This document shows, in pieces, positions 1 to 6,131 of a DNA stretch of 13,481 nt (within the stretch, counting starts at the first letter, position 1; each line of letters begins with the position of its first letter). Source of the stretch: Bacillota bacterium (GTDB lineage: Bacteria > Bacillota > Clostridia > Oscillospirales > Oscillospiraceae); contig JAEXWS010000111.1 in the NCBI GenBank assembly GCA_023406225.1, positions 1-13,481 on the forward strand, given 5' to 3'. The translations under genes were made by a program, and so were the position numbers. The notes under the pieces were generated by a model. The model saw only the letters and a program-made list of their open reading frames with translations. It searched no databases and had not been told where the DNA came from.

Positions 1-1546
1 GGTCCAGCTTCAAGACCACCACAAAGGCCCCGTCCTCCTTCAAAACGCCGGAGACCTGGTTCACGCCCAGGTCTTTCAGCGCGGTCTGGGTGGCGGAGGA
101 GAACCCGGAGATGGAGATGAGCCCCGGCTCGGAGGAATAGGAGTCGCTGTACTTCCAGATGAGGTATCCGATATAGTCCGGCTCGTTGCGGTGGCTCGCC
201 ATCTGGCTGCGGACCGTCTCGGCGGTCTCACGGGCCTCGGCCTCGGAGGTGTACTGCCAGCCGGACTCCTCGGAATAGTACATCGTGGCGTACTGGCCGT
301 AGATATACCCGCTCTCGGCCAGATAGCGGTTGATCTCCGAGGCGGACATGGCGTATTTGGACGAGAGGTTTTCAAACAGGTAGGGCAGGCGGCAGAGCTG
401 CCGGACAAAGTCCGCGGAGTAGCCGTAGGCCAGGCTGCCGGCGAATTTGACGTACTCGGCCGCCTCGATCTCCTGCTGGGTGGTGAGGGCGTAGCCGCTC
501 TGGTGATTGATGAGCGCCGCCATCTGCTTCACCTCGGCCAGGGTGTCCTCCCGGACCTTCTGGGCGGGGGTCATGCCGCCCTTGTCGGGGGTGTTCCAGT
601 CGATGGGGGCGTCCACGTCGATGTTGTACTTTTCCAGCAGGTAGTCGGCAAAGCCGCCCTCAAAATCGTCGTCGGCCCAATAGGCCTCGTAATACTCGGG
701 GTAGGTTTCATAGTAGCTGAAGTAGTTCTCCACCTCCATGGCGGAGATGTTTGAGGAGAGGGCGAAGGCGTACATCTCGGCGGTGACGGTGTAGCCGTCC
801 ACGGTCAGCATGGGAGCGTCCGGGGCCAGGCCCAGAAGGGCCTGGGAGGCCACCAGGACCTCCGGCGTGAACTTCGCCCGCTGGACCGGGTCCACGATGC
901 GGGCCAGCATGGCCGCCGCCTGACCCCGGTTCAACAGGTCGCTGCCGTGGAAGGAGCCGTATTTGTCGCTGCCGGTGAGGATGCCCGCGTTATAGAACCG
1001 CAAAACGTCCACGTCGGATGTGTCCGGCAGGACGGTGACGGCGTTGATGGGGGCCAGGGCGCTCTCCGGCAGGACCGCCGCCAGATACCACACGAAGTCG
1101 TAGCGGTCGCAGGGCAGGTCCGCGTAGTAGCTCATGGCATAGAGGTCATAGAGCAGGTAGCTGCCCGCCTCCGTGTCCTCGCTGATGTTCTGGGTCAGGT
1201 AGGCCACGGCGGGTTGATACCAGGGCTGGGTCCCGGTGGGGGCGGGCAGAACGCCGTCCCCGCCGTGAAGCAGCTCATGGAGCCGGGCGGCGATCACAAC
1301 GGTCTGGGCGTGGGTCAGGGAGCCGCTGGGGTCGAATTGGGCGGCGGACTTCCCGTCCATAAGGCCCGCCTCGTAGACGGTCTTTACGTAGCTTTCGCAC
1401 CAGGCGCCCCTGGTGTCGGAGAAGGGGGCGGAATAGGTCCTCTTCTGGGGGACCAGACTGCCGGAGTTGTAGGCCGCCGCCGGAACGGCCAGGGACAGGG
1501 CCAGCGCCAGAGTCAGGAGCAGGGCGGCGAGACGGGTCTTTTTCAT
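1..1546 (-). CDS. SLH-domain exported protein with PrsA/SurA-like foldase region (3' end outside window)
   Basis: The frame is open from the ATG at 1546 to the left edge, giving 515 residues without a stop. A GGAGGT box sits 5 nt before the ATG. Residues 1-25 form a signal peptide (MKKTR, a Leu/Ala-rich core, then AxA near 23-25). Residues 41-95 and 165-222 are SLH-type segments, with PFSDTRGAWCESYVKTVYEAG and VLRFYNAGILTGSDKYG followed by LNRGQAAAMLARI; SLH modules usually anchor proteins to secondary wall polymers. From about 247 (LTVDGYTVTAEMYAFAL) the protein resembles the N-terminal helical part of SurA/PrsA foldases. Residues about 415-515 follow the layout of a parvulin domain: an EAxARETAETVRSQM helix, IGYLIWKYSDSY, then ALKDLGVNQVSGVLKEDGAF. 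The strand that normally carries the catalytic His (HILV) reads YATMYYS here, so isomerase activity is doubtful. It is paralogous over its SLH part to the protein at 6132-7097. It lies 183 nt downstream of hisS. Foldase function is inferred. Confidence 0.85.
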   Translation of the reverse strand, partial: MKKTRLAALLLTLALALSLAVPAAAYNSGSLVPQKRTYSAPFSDTRGAWCESYVKTVYEAGLMDGKSAAQFDPSGSLTHAQTVVIAARLHELLHGGDGVLPAPTGTQPWYQPAVAYLTQNISEDTEAGSYLLYDLYAMSYYADLPCDRYDFVWYLAAVLPESALAPINAVTVLPDTSDVDVLRFYNAGILTGSDKYGSFHGSDLLNRGQAAAMLARIVDPVQRAKFTPEVLVASQALLGLAPDAPMLTVDGYTVTAEMYAFALSSNISAMEVENYFSYYETYPEYYEAYWADDDFEGGFADYLLEKYNIDVDAPIDWNTPDKGGMTPAQKVREDTLAEVKQMAALINHQSGYALTTQQEIEAAEYVKFAGSLAYGYSADFVRQLCRLPYLFENLSSKYAMSASEINRYLAESGYIYGQYATMYYSEESGWQYTSEAEARETAETVRSQMASHRNEPDYIGYLIWKYSDSYSSEPGLISISGFSSATQTALKDLGVNQVSGVLKEDGAFVVVLKLD

Positions 1547-1729
1547 GATGCACCTCCAAAAATAATCACGCACTGTATGATATTGCGGAGATATTACGCT
1601 TTGGAATCGATTTCCGGGGCCAGACCCCACAGGTGCCGGGCCAAAGCCCGGCCAGTCATGGAGAGGGAGGAAGACGGCGGAAGTCCCGGCAGGACCGCGC
1701 GCCGGACCGGAACTGCACGCGTTTTTTGC
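1547..1729. other. Intergenic region between hisS and the SLH-foldase gene
   Basis: This 183-nt gap holds no credible gene. A GC-only inverted repeat at 1635-1652 (7-bp arms GCCGGGC/GCCCGGC, loop CAAA) could slow polymerase after hisS, but it has no T-tract, so I do not call it a terminator. The left part is AT-rich and includes TAATAT and TATCAT on the minus strand upstream of the SLH gene. No well-spaced -35 box accompanies them, so the promoter is unresolved. Confidence 0.5.
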
Positions 1730-3085
1730 TCATCCCAGAATGACGCGCCCTTTTTCCCTTTCCGCCAGCCCTGCCTTGATGCGGAAGATGGTGGCGGCGG
1801 CCTCCAGTTTCGTCTGCTCGCCGGTGGCCATGTCCTTGCAGGCCACGACCCCCTCTTTGATCTCGTCCTCTCCCAGGAAGATGACGTAGGGGATGCCCAG
1901 CTTGTCGGCGTAGCCCACCTTCTGCTTGAACTTCTTCTCCTCGCAGTGGAGCTGGGTCCGCACGCCGTTTTCCCGGAGCCTGGTGGCCAGGGAGATGGCG
2001 GCGGATAGGTCCTCCGTCATGGGCAGGATGAGCACGTCCGCCGGGGCGGTGGGAAGGTCCGGGTTCAAAAGCCCCTGCTCCCCCAGGACATAGAAGAGCC
2101 GGGTGAGGCCGATGGAGATGCCCACGCCGGGGAGCTGCTTGTCGGTATAAAACTCCGCCAGATTGTCGTACCGCCCGCCGGAGCAGACGGAGCCGATCTC
2201 CGGGTGGTCCAGAAGGGTGGTCTCGTAGACGGTGCCGGTGTAGTAGTCCAGCCCCCGGGCGATGGTCAGGTCCACGGCGAAGTTCTCCGCCGGGACGCCG
2301 AAGGCCTCCAGATACCGCACCACGGTCCCCAGCTCCTCCAGTCCCTGATCGAACAGAGCGTCTTTCCCCTGGTAGTCCCCCAGGGCGGACAAAATGGCGG
2401 CGCTGTCCCCGGTGATGGCGATGAATTTCAAGATATCGTCCGCCTTGTCCGCCGGGATGGCGAAGTCCTCCACCAAAAGGGCCTTCACCTTCTCCGGCCC
2501 GATCTTGTCCAGCTTATCCACGGTGCGCATCACGTCGCCGGACTGCTCCGTGAGGCCCAGCATGGCGTAAAAGCCATTCAGGATCTTCCGGTTGTTCACC
2601 CGGATCTGGAACCGCCGCAGGCCCAGGGTGGAGAAGGTCTTATAGATGATGGCGGGGATCTCCGCCTCGTTGGTGATGGAGAGCTTGCCGTCCCCGATAA
2701 TGTCGATGTCCGCCTGGTAAAACTCCCGGAAGCGGCCCCGCTGGGCCCGCTCGCCCCGGTAGACCTTGCCGATCTGGTAGCGGCGGAAGGGGAAGGCGAG
2801 GTCGTTGTAGTGCAGCGCCACGTACTTGGCCAGGGGCACCGTCAGATCGAACCGGAGGCTCAGGTCCGCGTCCCCCTTTTGAAAGCGGTAGATCTGCTTT
2901 TCCGTCTCGCCGCCGCCCTTGGCCAAAAGCACGTCGCTGGACTCGATAACGGGGGTGTCCAGGGGGGTGAAGCCGTACAGGGCGTAAGTGCGGCGGAGGA
3001 CGTCCATGATGCGCTCCATCTGCTGCTGGGGCGCGGGCAGCAATTCCATAAAGCCGGACAGGGTCCGGGGGGTCATTTTGGGCAT
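1730..3085 (-). CDS. hisS: Histidyl-tRNA synthetase
   Basis: HisRS is the cytoplasmic class II enzyme that charges tRNA-His with histidine using ATP. The 451 residues include motif 2 at about 108-130 (KVYRGERAQRGRFREFYQ), the HisRS-specific signature ARGLDYYTG at 276-284, SGGRYDNL at 302-309, and motif 3 at 319-331 (PGVGISIGLTRLF). The C-terminal 100 residues match the anticodon-binding fold (VLILPMTEDL, KQKVGYADKLGIPYVIFLGEDE). The length is in the usual range. The active-site segment reads LRFDLTVPLAKYVA rather than the LRPEGTA of E. coli-type HisRS, so it resembles the eukaryotic and Bacteroidetes-like branch. The ATG at 3085 has AAAGGAA about 8 nt upstream; a second ATG at codon 4 is less well placed. 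A T-box leader precedes it. In many Firmicutes aspS follows hisS, but not here. Confidence 0.97.
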   Translation of the reverse strand: MPKMTPRTLSGFMELLPAPQQQMERIMDVLRRTYALYGFTPLDTPVIESSDVLLAKGGGETEKQIYRFQKGDADLSLRFDLTVPLAKYVALHYNDLAFPFRRYQIGKVYRGERAQRGRFREFYQADIDIIGDGKLSITNEAEIPAIIYKTFSTLGLRRFQIRVNNRKILNGFYAMLGLTEQSGDVMRTVDKLDKIGPEKVKALLVEDFAIPADKADDILKFIAITGDSAAILSALGDYQGKDALFDQGLEELGTVVRYLEAFGVPAENFAVDLTIARGLDYYTGTVYETTLLDHPEIGSVCSGGRYDNLAEFYTDKQLPGVGISIGLTRLFYVLGEQGLLNPDLPTAPADVLILPMTEDLSAAISLATRLRENGVRTQLHCEEKKFKQKVGYADKLGIPYVIFLGEDEIKEGVVACKDMATGEQTKLEAAATIFRIKAGLAEREKGRVILG

Positions 3086-3135
3086 AACATTGGTTCCTTT
3101 CTGCGGTCAAAAATCAAAAAAACCGGGTGGATGTC

Positions 3136-3176
3136 TGAAAATAAAGGCTCTCGTCCCCAGGCTTTGGGACGAGAGC
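3136..3176 (-). terminator. Intrinsic terminator of the hisS T-box
   Basis: A perfect 11-bp stem (GCTCTCGTCCC with GGGACGAGAGC, 3176-3166 and 3157-3147) has an 8-nt loop and is followed on the minus strand by CTTTATTTTC. Its 5' arm shares CCC with the antiterminator helix, so the two structures exclude each other as expected for a T-box switch. Confidence 0.9.
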
Positions 3177-3376
3177 GAACTTCGCTTCGTGGTGCCACCC
3201 AAATTCAAGGCCCGAAGGGGGACCTCCTTTGACCTCCTGTGGTACGGGGAGGGGGCCGTGGGCGTTTCCGCCCCCGCTCCGCCGCTGTCCTTCCTCCAGG
3301 CCGGCCGGAACGCTCTCAGCGGTGCGTTCCTCTCTGTGGGGCGGGCGTATGGAGTACTGCTGCGGCGTCGTCGCGG
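3136..3376 (-). promoter_or_regulatory. T-box leader of hisS, apparent aspartate (GAC) specifier
   Basis: T-box leaders sense uncharged tRNA and let transcription continue. The T-box core GGGTGGCACCACG is at 3200-3188. Stem I can be drawn: CGCCGC (3367-3362) pairs with GCGGCG (3285-3280), and CTCC (3354-3351) with GGAG (3297-3294). The specifier loop holds AGTA (3358-3355) on one side and GAAGGACA (3293-3286) on the other. AGAGAG (3335-3330) and a hairpin GGAACGC/GCGTTCC (3330-3307) form the distal part. The antiterminator pairs TTTGGG (3203-3198) with CCCAAA (3168-3163), which competes with the terminator stem. By analogy with known T-boxes the specifier is GAC (3289-3287), an Asp codon. The discriminator-pairing base is C (3194), which fits G73 of tRNA-Asp rather than C73 of tRNA-His. 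The T-box call is firm; the specifier is inferred by hand folding. No promoter was found immediately upstream. Confidence 0.88.
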
Positions 3377-3396
3377 TGTGGGATGGGGAGGCGTGG

Positions 3397-3693
3397 TCAC
3401 CTATGGCCGCTGCGGCGGACTTTCTCTACGGCCAGGACCGCCAGCAGCACGGCGCCATACGCCGCCCAGATGACGAGAACAGCCAGGAAAAAATACCGCA
3501 TCACGGCAAAACAGACCACAAGGGCCATCAAATAATAAAGCAGGCCGGTCACAGGGTCCCTCAGCCACTCCATGGAGGAGTTTTGAAGGACGGCGGCGCA
3601 GTTCCAGGCGCCCGCGGCCAAGATCACCAGGGAGACGGCGGCCAGAACGGCGGCGATCCTGCCGCGCAGGCGCGGCGGCCTTTTTTCCGCCAC
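3397..3693 (-). CDS. Small hydrophobic membrane protein, unknown function
   Basis: This is a 98-residue protein that I do not recognise. It has a basic N-terminus (MAEKRPPRLRGR), a hydrophobic helix at about 12-34, and two more closely spaced hydrophobic stretches at about 49-65 and 67-88. A basic tail (EKVRRSGHR) follows, so two or three membrane spans with a cytoplasmic C-terminus are likely. The start is a GTG six nucleotides after the mgsA-like stop codon, with no strong ribosome binding site, which suggests translational coupling. It is the last gene before the hisS leader and is probably the third gene of the minD-like operon. The coupling and hydrophobic profile support a real gene; the function is unknown. 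Confidence 0.7.
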   Translation of the reverse strand: MAEKRPPRLRGRIAAVLAAVSLVILAAGAWNCAAVLQNSSMEWLRDPVTGLLYYLMALVVCFAVMRYFFLAVLVIWAAYGAVLLAVLAVEKVRRSGHR

Positions 3694-3699
3694 GACCGC

Positions 3700-4116
3700 T
3701 CAGGCGATGGGGCGGTTGGAGGCGGGGTTCACGATGCAGCGCCAGTCCAGATCTCCCCGGGCCAGGCCCAGCACCAGCATCTCCGCCGTGGCGATGTTGC
3801 TGGCGAAGGGGATGTTGTTCTGGTCGCACAGGCGGGAGATGTAGGAGATGTCGCCCGCCATGCTCTCGTTGCTGGGATCGTTGAAAAAAAGCACCAGATC
3901 AAATTCGTTGTAGGCGATGCGGGCGCCGATCTGCTGGCTGCCGCCGTGGGCGTAAGACAAAAAGCAGTGGACCTTCAGGCCCGTGGCCTCCGAGACCATG
4001 TGGCCGGTGGCGTTGGTGGCGTAGATATTATGCTGGGACAAGATCCCCGCGTAGGCGGTGCAGAACTGCACCATCAGTTCCTTCTTGTTGTCGTGGGACA
4101 TCAGAGCGATATTCAT
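3700..4116 (-). CDS. Methylglyoxal-synthase-like protein with altered active site
   Basis: Methylglyoxal synthase converts dihydroxyacetone phosphate to methylglyoxal and phosphate in the cytoplasm. The 138 residues align end to end with that family: MSHDN at 6-10, ATGLKV at 44-49, FFNDP at 77-81, NIPFASNIATAE at 101-112, and a clostridial C-terminus (RGDLDWRCIVNP). Key residues differ. The GGDQQ motif, whose Asp is the catalytic base (Asp71 in E. coli), reads GGSQQ here (Ser60). The phosphate-binding GTTG loop reads NATG (35-38). SGPMGG reads SYAHGG, and the segment carrying E. coli His98 is rebuilt (SNESMAGD). His8, Asp9 and Asp80 remain. The fold is clear, but normal activity is doubtful and it may be a sensor or regulatory paralogue. 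AAAGGAG lies 8 nt before the ATG. It follows the minD-like gene by 15 nt. Confidence 0.88.
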   Translation of the reverse strand: MNIALMSHDNKKELMVQFCTAYAGILSQHNIYATNATGHMVSEATGLKVHCFLSYAHGGSQQIGARIAYNEFDLVLFFNDPSNESMAGDISYISRLCDQNNIPFASNIATAEMLVLGLARGDLDWRCIVNPASNRPIA

Positions 4117-4131
4117 GGGATGGGCTCCTTT

Positions 4132-4878
4132 CTATTTGATGCGTAGCAGGGGGGCTTTCCCGCCCTGGATGCGTTTTGCGATGTTGCGGTAGGCCGCGGC
4201 GGCCAAAAACCCGTCCGCCAGCAGGATGGAAACGCCCCGGTTCAAACAAAGGGTCAGTCCGTCGTCCTCGGGCACGATGCCCAGCAGGGGCAGGCCCGCC
4301 TTGTCGATGGCGTCGTCCAGAGTGGCGTGCATGCTGCGGAGCATCTTTTTGCGCACCCGGTTCACCACCAGATGCAGCGTCCCGGCGGGGAAGCGGCCAA
4401 GCTCCATCACGGTGTGCTGGGCGTCCCGGAGGGAGGAGGCGTCCGCCGTGGTCACCACCACGCAGCGGTCCGCCGCGCAGGTCGCCAGACGGAAGCCGGA
4501 CCCCAGGCCCGCCGGCGCGTCCAGAAGGCAGTAGTCGTACCGCCCGCGGATCTCCCGCAGCAGGTCCGCCATCTGGGTTTGCGTCACCGGCTGTCCCCGG
4601 CTGCGGGCGGGGGCGGTGAGCAGAAACAGGCCCGGCACGTTGGGGTGCTCCACCACGGCGCTGTCCAGGGGGCAGCGCCCCTGGGCCACGTCGGAAAAAT
4701 CCATCAGCGCCCGGTCGGAGAGGCCCAGGGCCAGGTCCAGGTTCCGCAGGCCCACGTCGCAGTCCAGGCACAACACCCGCCTGCCGCCGATGGCCAGAGC
4801 CGCGCCCACGCCGGAGACGAAGGAGGTCTTTCCCGTGCCGCCCTTGCCGGACACCACGGCGATGCATTGTCCATCCAT
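4132..4878 (-). CDS. MinD-like ATPase lacking the membrane-targeting tail
   Basis: MinD proteins are deviant-Walker ATPases that bind the membrane with ATP and recruit MinC to block FtsZ. The 248 residues carry the deviant Walker A SGKGGTGKTS (10-19) and the MinD-type LDCDVGLRNLDLALGL. They also have the DAPAGLGSG switch, TTADASSLRDAQ matching E. coli PEVSSVRD, and GIVPEDDGL. The ATG at 4878 is chosen because GGGAGGA lies 9 nt upstream; an in-frame TTG 24 nt earlier would overlap that box. The protein stops at GGKAPLLRIK, where family members normally continue about 10-15 residues to an amphipathic membrane-targeting helix (KKGFLKRLFGG in E. coli). No minC or minE is nearby. It has its own promoter and leads an operon with the mgsA-like and small membrane genes. 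A divergent MinD or another MinD/FlhG-type ATPase are the alternatives. Confidence 0.85.
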   Translation of the reverse strand: MDGQCIAVVSGKGGTGKTSFVSGVGAALAIGGRRVLCLDCDVGLRNLDLALGLSDRALMDFSDVAQGRCPLDSAVVEHPNVPGLFLLTAPARSRGQPVTQTQMADLLREIRGRYDYCLLDAPAGLGSGFRLATCAADRCVVVTTADASSLRDAQHTVMELGRFPAGTLHLVVNRVRKKMLRSMHATLDDAIDKAGLPLLGIVPEDDGLTLCLNRGVSILLADGFLAAAAYRNIAKRIQGGKAPLLRIK

Positions 4879-4916
4879 GCTGAGACTTCCTCCCACGATC
4901 AATTTCCGTACTTTAC

Positions 4917-4946
4917 ATTATAACGGATTTTTCTTGATTTTTGCAA
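4917..4946 (-). promoter_or_regulatory. Sigma-A-type promoter for the minD-like operon
   Basis: On the minus strand TTGCAA (4946-4941) and a perfect TATAAT (4922-4917) are separated by 18 bp. The -10 box overlaps the rsmG stop codon. Transcription would start near 4910, about 30 nt before the minD-like ATG. The hexamers are the same pair as in the parA promoter. Confidence 0.7.
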
Positions 4947-5613
4947 ATGCTCTGGGATATTTTTTTGGCGTTTCGGCGGTTTTTTTTATCAAAACCAGCC
5001 GGTGGCGCACATCGGTCCCGGGGATTTCATAATCCCGCACGTCCTCCACCGCTCCCCCCAGGGTCTGGAGGGCCTTTGCGGCGGCGGAGAGCTCTTCGCC
5101 GGAGTCCACGGATTTCATGGCCAGAAACCGGCCCCCCACCCGCACCAGGGGCAGGCACAGCTCCGCCAGCATGGGGAGGGAGGCCACCGCCCGGGACACG
5201 GCGAGATCGAAGGACTCCCGGTGATCCGCGGCAAATTCCTCCGCCCGGCCGTGGACGCAGGCCACGTCCGAGAGGCCCAGCTCGCCGCAGACCTCCCGGA
5301 GGAAATCGATCCGCTTGTTCAGGGAATCCAGCAGGGTCAGGCGGATGGACGGCTCCAGGATGCGCAGGGGCAGGCCGGGGAACCCGGCTCCGGTGCCCAC
5401 GTCCACCACGGACCTGCCCTGAAGCTCCGCCAGATTCAAAAGAGCGGCGCTGTCCAGAAAATGAAGGGTGGCGATGCCCGCCGGGTCGGTGATGGCGGTG
5501 AGGTTCATGACCTTGTTTTTCTCCGTCAGCAGCTCCGCGTACCGGAGCAGGGCGGGAACGCCCTCCGTGGGCAGGCCCAGGGCCTCCAGGCCGCCGCGCA
5601 GCAGCGTTTCCAT
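4918..5613 (-). CDS. rsmG: 16S rRNA (guanine-N7)-methyltransferase RsmG
   Basis: RsmG (GidB) methylates N7 of a guanine near position 527 of 16S rRNA using S-adenosylmethionine. The 231 residues show HFLDS (51-55), the SAM-binding DVGTGAGFPGLPL (71-83), LDSLNKRIDFLREV (95-108) and SRAVASLPMLAE (140-151), all typical of the family, and the length is normal. The ATG at 5613 is preferred over the TTG just before it, because AAGGAG lies 8 nt upstream. The stop codon of mscL overlaps this ATG as TGATG, so the two genes are probably translationally coupled. The C-terminal tail is lysine-rich and is encoded by A-tracts of eight and seven. In many bacteria rsmG sits directly before parA-parB; here it lies about 3.6 kb downstream of parB, separated by four other genes. 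Confidence 0.97.
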   Translation of the reverse strand: METLLRGGLEALGLPTEGVPALLRYAELLTEKNKVMNLTAITDPAGIATLHFLDSAALLNLAELQGRSVVDVGTGAGFPGLPLRILEPSIRLTLLDSLNKRIDFLREVCGELGLSDVACVHGRAEEFAADHRESFDLAVSRAVASLPMLAELCLPLVRVGGRFLAMKSVDSGEELSAAAKALQTLGGAVEDVRDYEIPGTDVRHRLVLIKKTAETPKKYPRAFAKIKKNPL

Positions 5614-6065
5614 CAAGTCCGCTCCTTCAAGAGGTCCCGAATTTCAGTGAGCAGGACCTCTTCCTTCGACGGCGCGGGGGGCGCGGGCGGCGCGGGCGGC
5701 GCGGCGGGGGCCTCCTTTTTCCGGTGGAGCTTGTTGACGGCCTTGATGAGGCAGAAGACCGCGAAGGCGATGATGATAAAATCCAGAATGGTGGAGAGGA
5801 ACACGCCGAAATTGATGGAGACGGCGGGGACCGTCACCTCGCCCGCCGCGTCCAGCACCGCCTCCTTCAGCACCAGTTTCCAGGCGGTGAAGTCTACGCC
5901 GCCGGTGAGCAGAGAGACGGCGGGCATGATCACGTCGTTTACCAGGGAGGTGGAGATCTTGCCGAACGCGCCGCCGATGATAACGCCGACGGCCATGTCC
6001 AGCACGTTGCCCCGGGCAATAAACTGTTTAAATTCGGCCATGAAGCCGGAAGCGTTTTTAGACAT
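5613..6065 (-). CDS. mscL: Large-conductance mechanosensitive channel MscL
   Basis: MscL is a pentameric inner-membrane channel that opens under high membrane tension and releases solutes during hypo-osmotic shock. The 150 residues contain the N-terminal amphipathic helix and first span with the signature FIARGNVLDMAVGVIIGGAF (15-34) followed by NDVIMP (43-48). The second span is at about 87-108 (FGVFLSTILDFIIIAFAVF), and the cytoplasmic helical bundle is at the C-terminus (LLTEIRDLL). The linker between span 2 and the bundle carries a PAPPAPPAPPAP run encoded by GC-only repeats near 5670-5712. AAGGAG lies 6 nt before the ATG. The gene starts 66 nt after the SLH gene upstream and overlaps rsmG. 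The coding unit is intact. Confidence 0.97.
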   Translation of the reverse strand: MSKNASGFMAEFKQFIARGNVLDMAVGVIIGGAFGKISTSLVNDVIMPAVSLLTGGVDFTAWKLVLKEAVLDAAGEVTVPAVSINFGVFLSTILDFIIIAFAVFCLIKAVNKLHRKKEAPAAPPAPPAPPAPSKEEVLLTEIRDLLKERT

Positions 6066-6131
6066 AAAATACTCCTTGTATTACACTGAGAAAATAGTAC
6101 GAAACGTATACACGGACCCTTTGCCTCAGGC

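Noticed and set aside
1635..1652. A GC hairpin downstream of hisS as a terminator
   Set aside because: The stem is perfect, but there is no T-run on either side, so it does not meet the form of an intrinsic terminator.
947..2008. A 353-codon plus-strand open frame
   Set aside because: It crosses an intergenic region and is antisense to both the SLH-foldase gene and hisS, with Gly/Val/Gln-rich composition and no recognisable motif.
3107..3400. A minus-strand 97-codon frame upstream of hisS
   Set aside because: It coincides with the structured T-box leader and encodes a Pro/Arg/Ser-rich sequence typical of non-coding DNA.
4947..4990. A-tracts at the rsmG 3' end as a frameshift site
   Set aside because: The zero frame is intact to a normal family length, and neither shifted frame offers a conserved extension.
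5670..5712. GC-only tandem repeats as a separate repeat element
   Set aside because: They simply encode the Ala-Pro-Pro linker of MscL in frame and need no other explanation.
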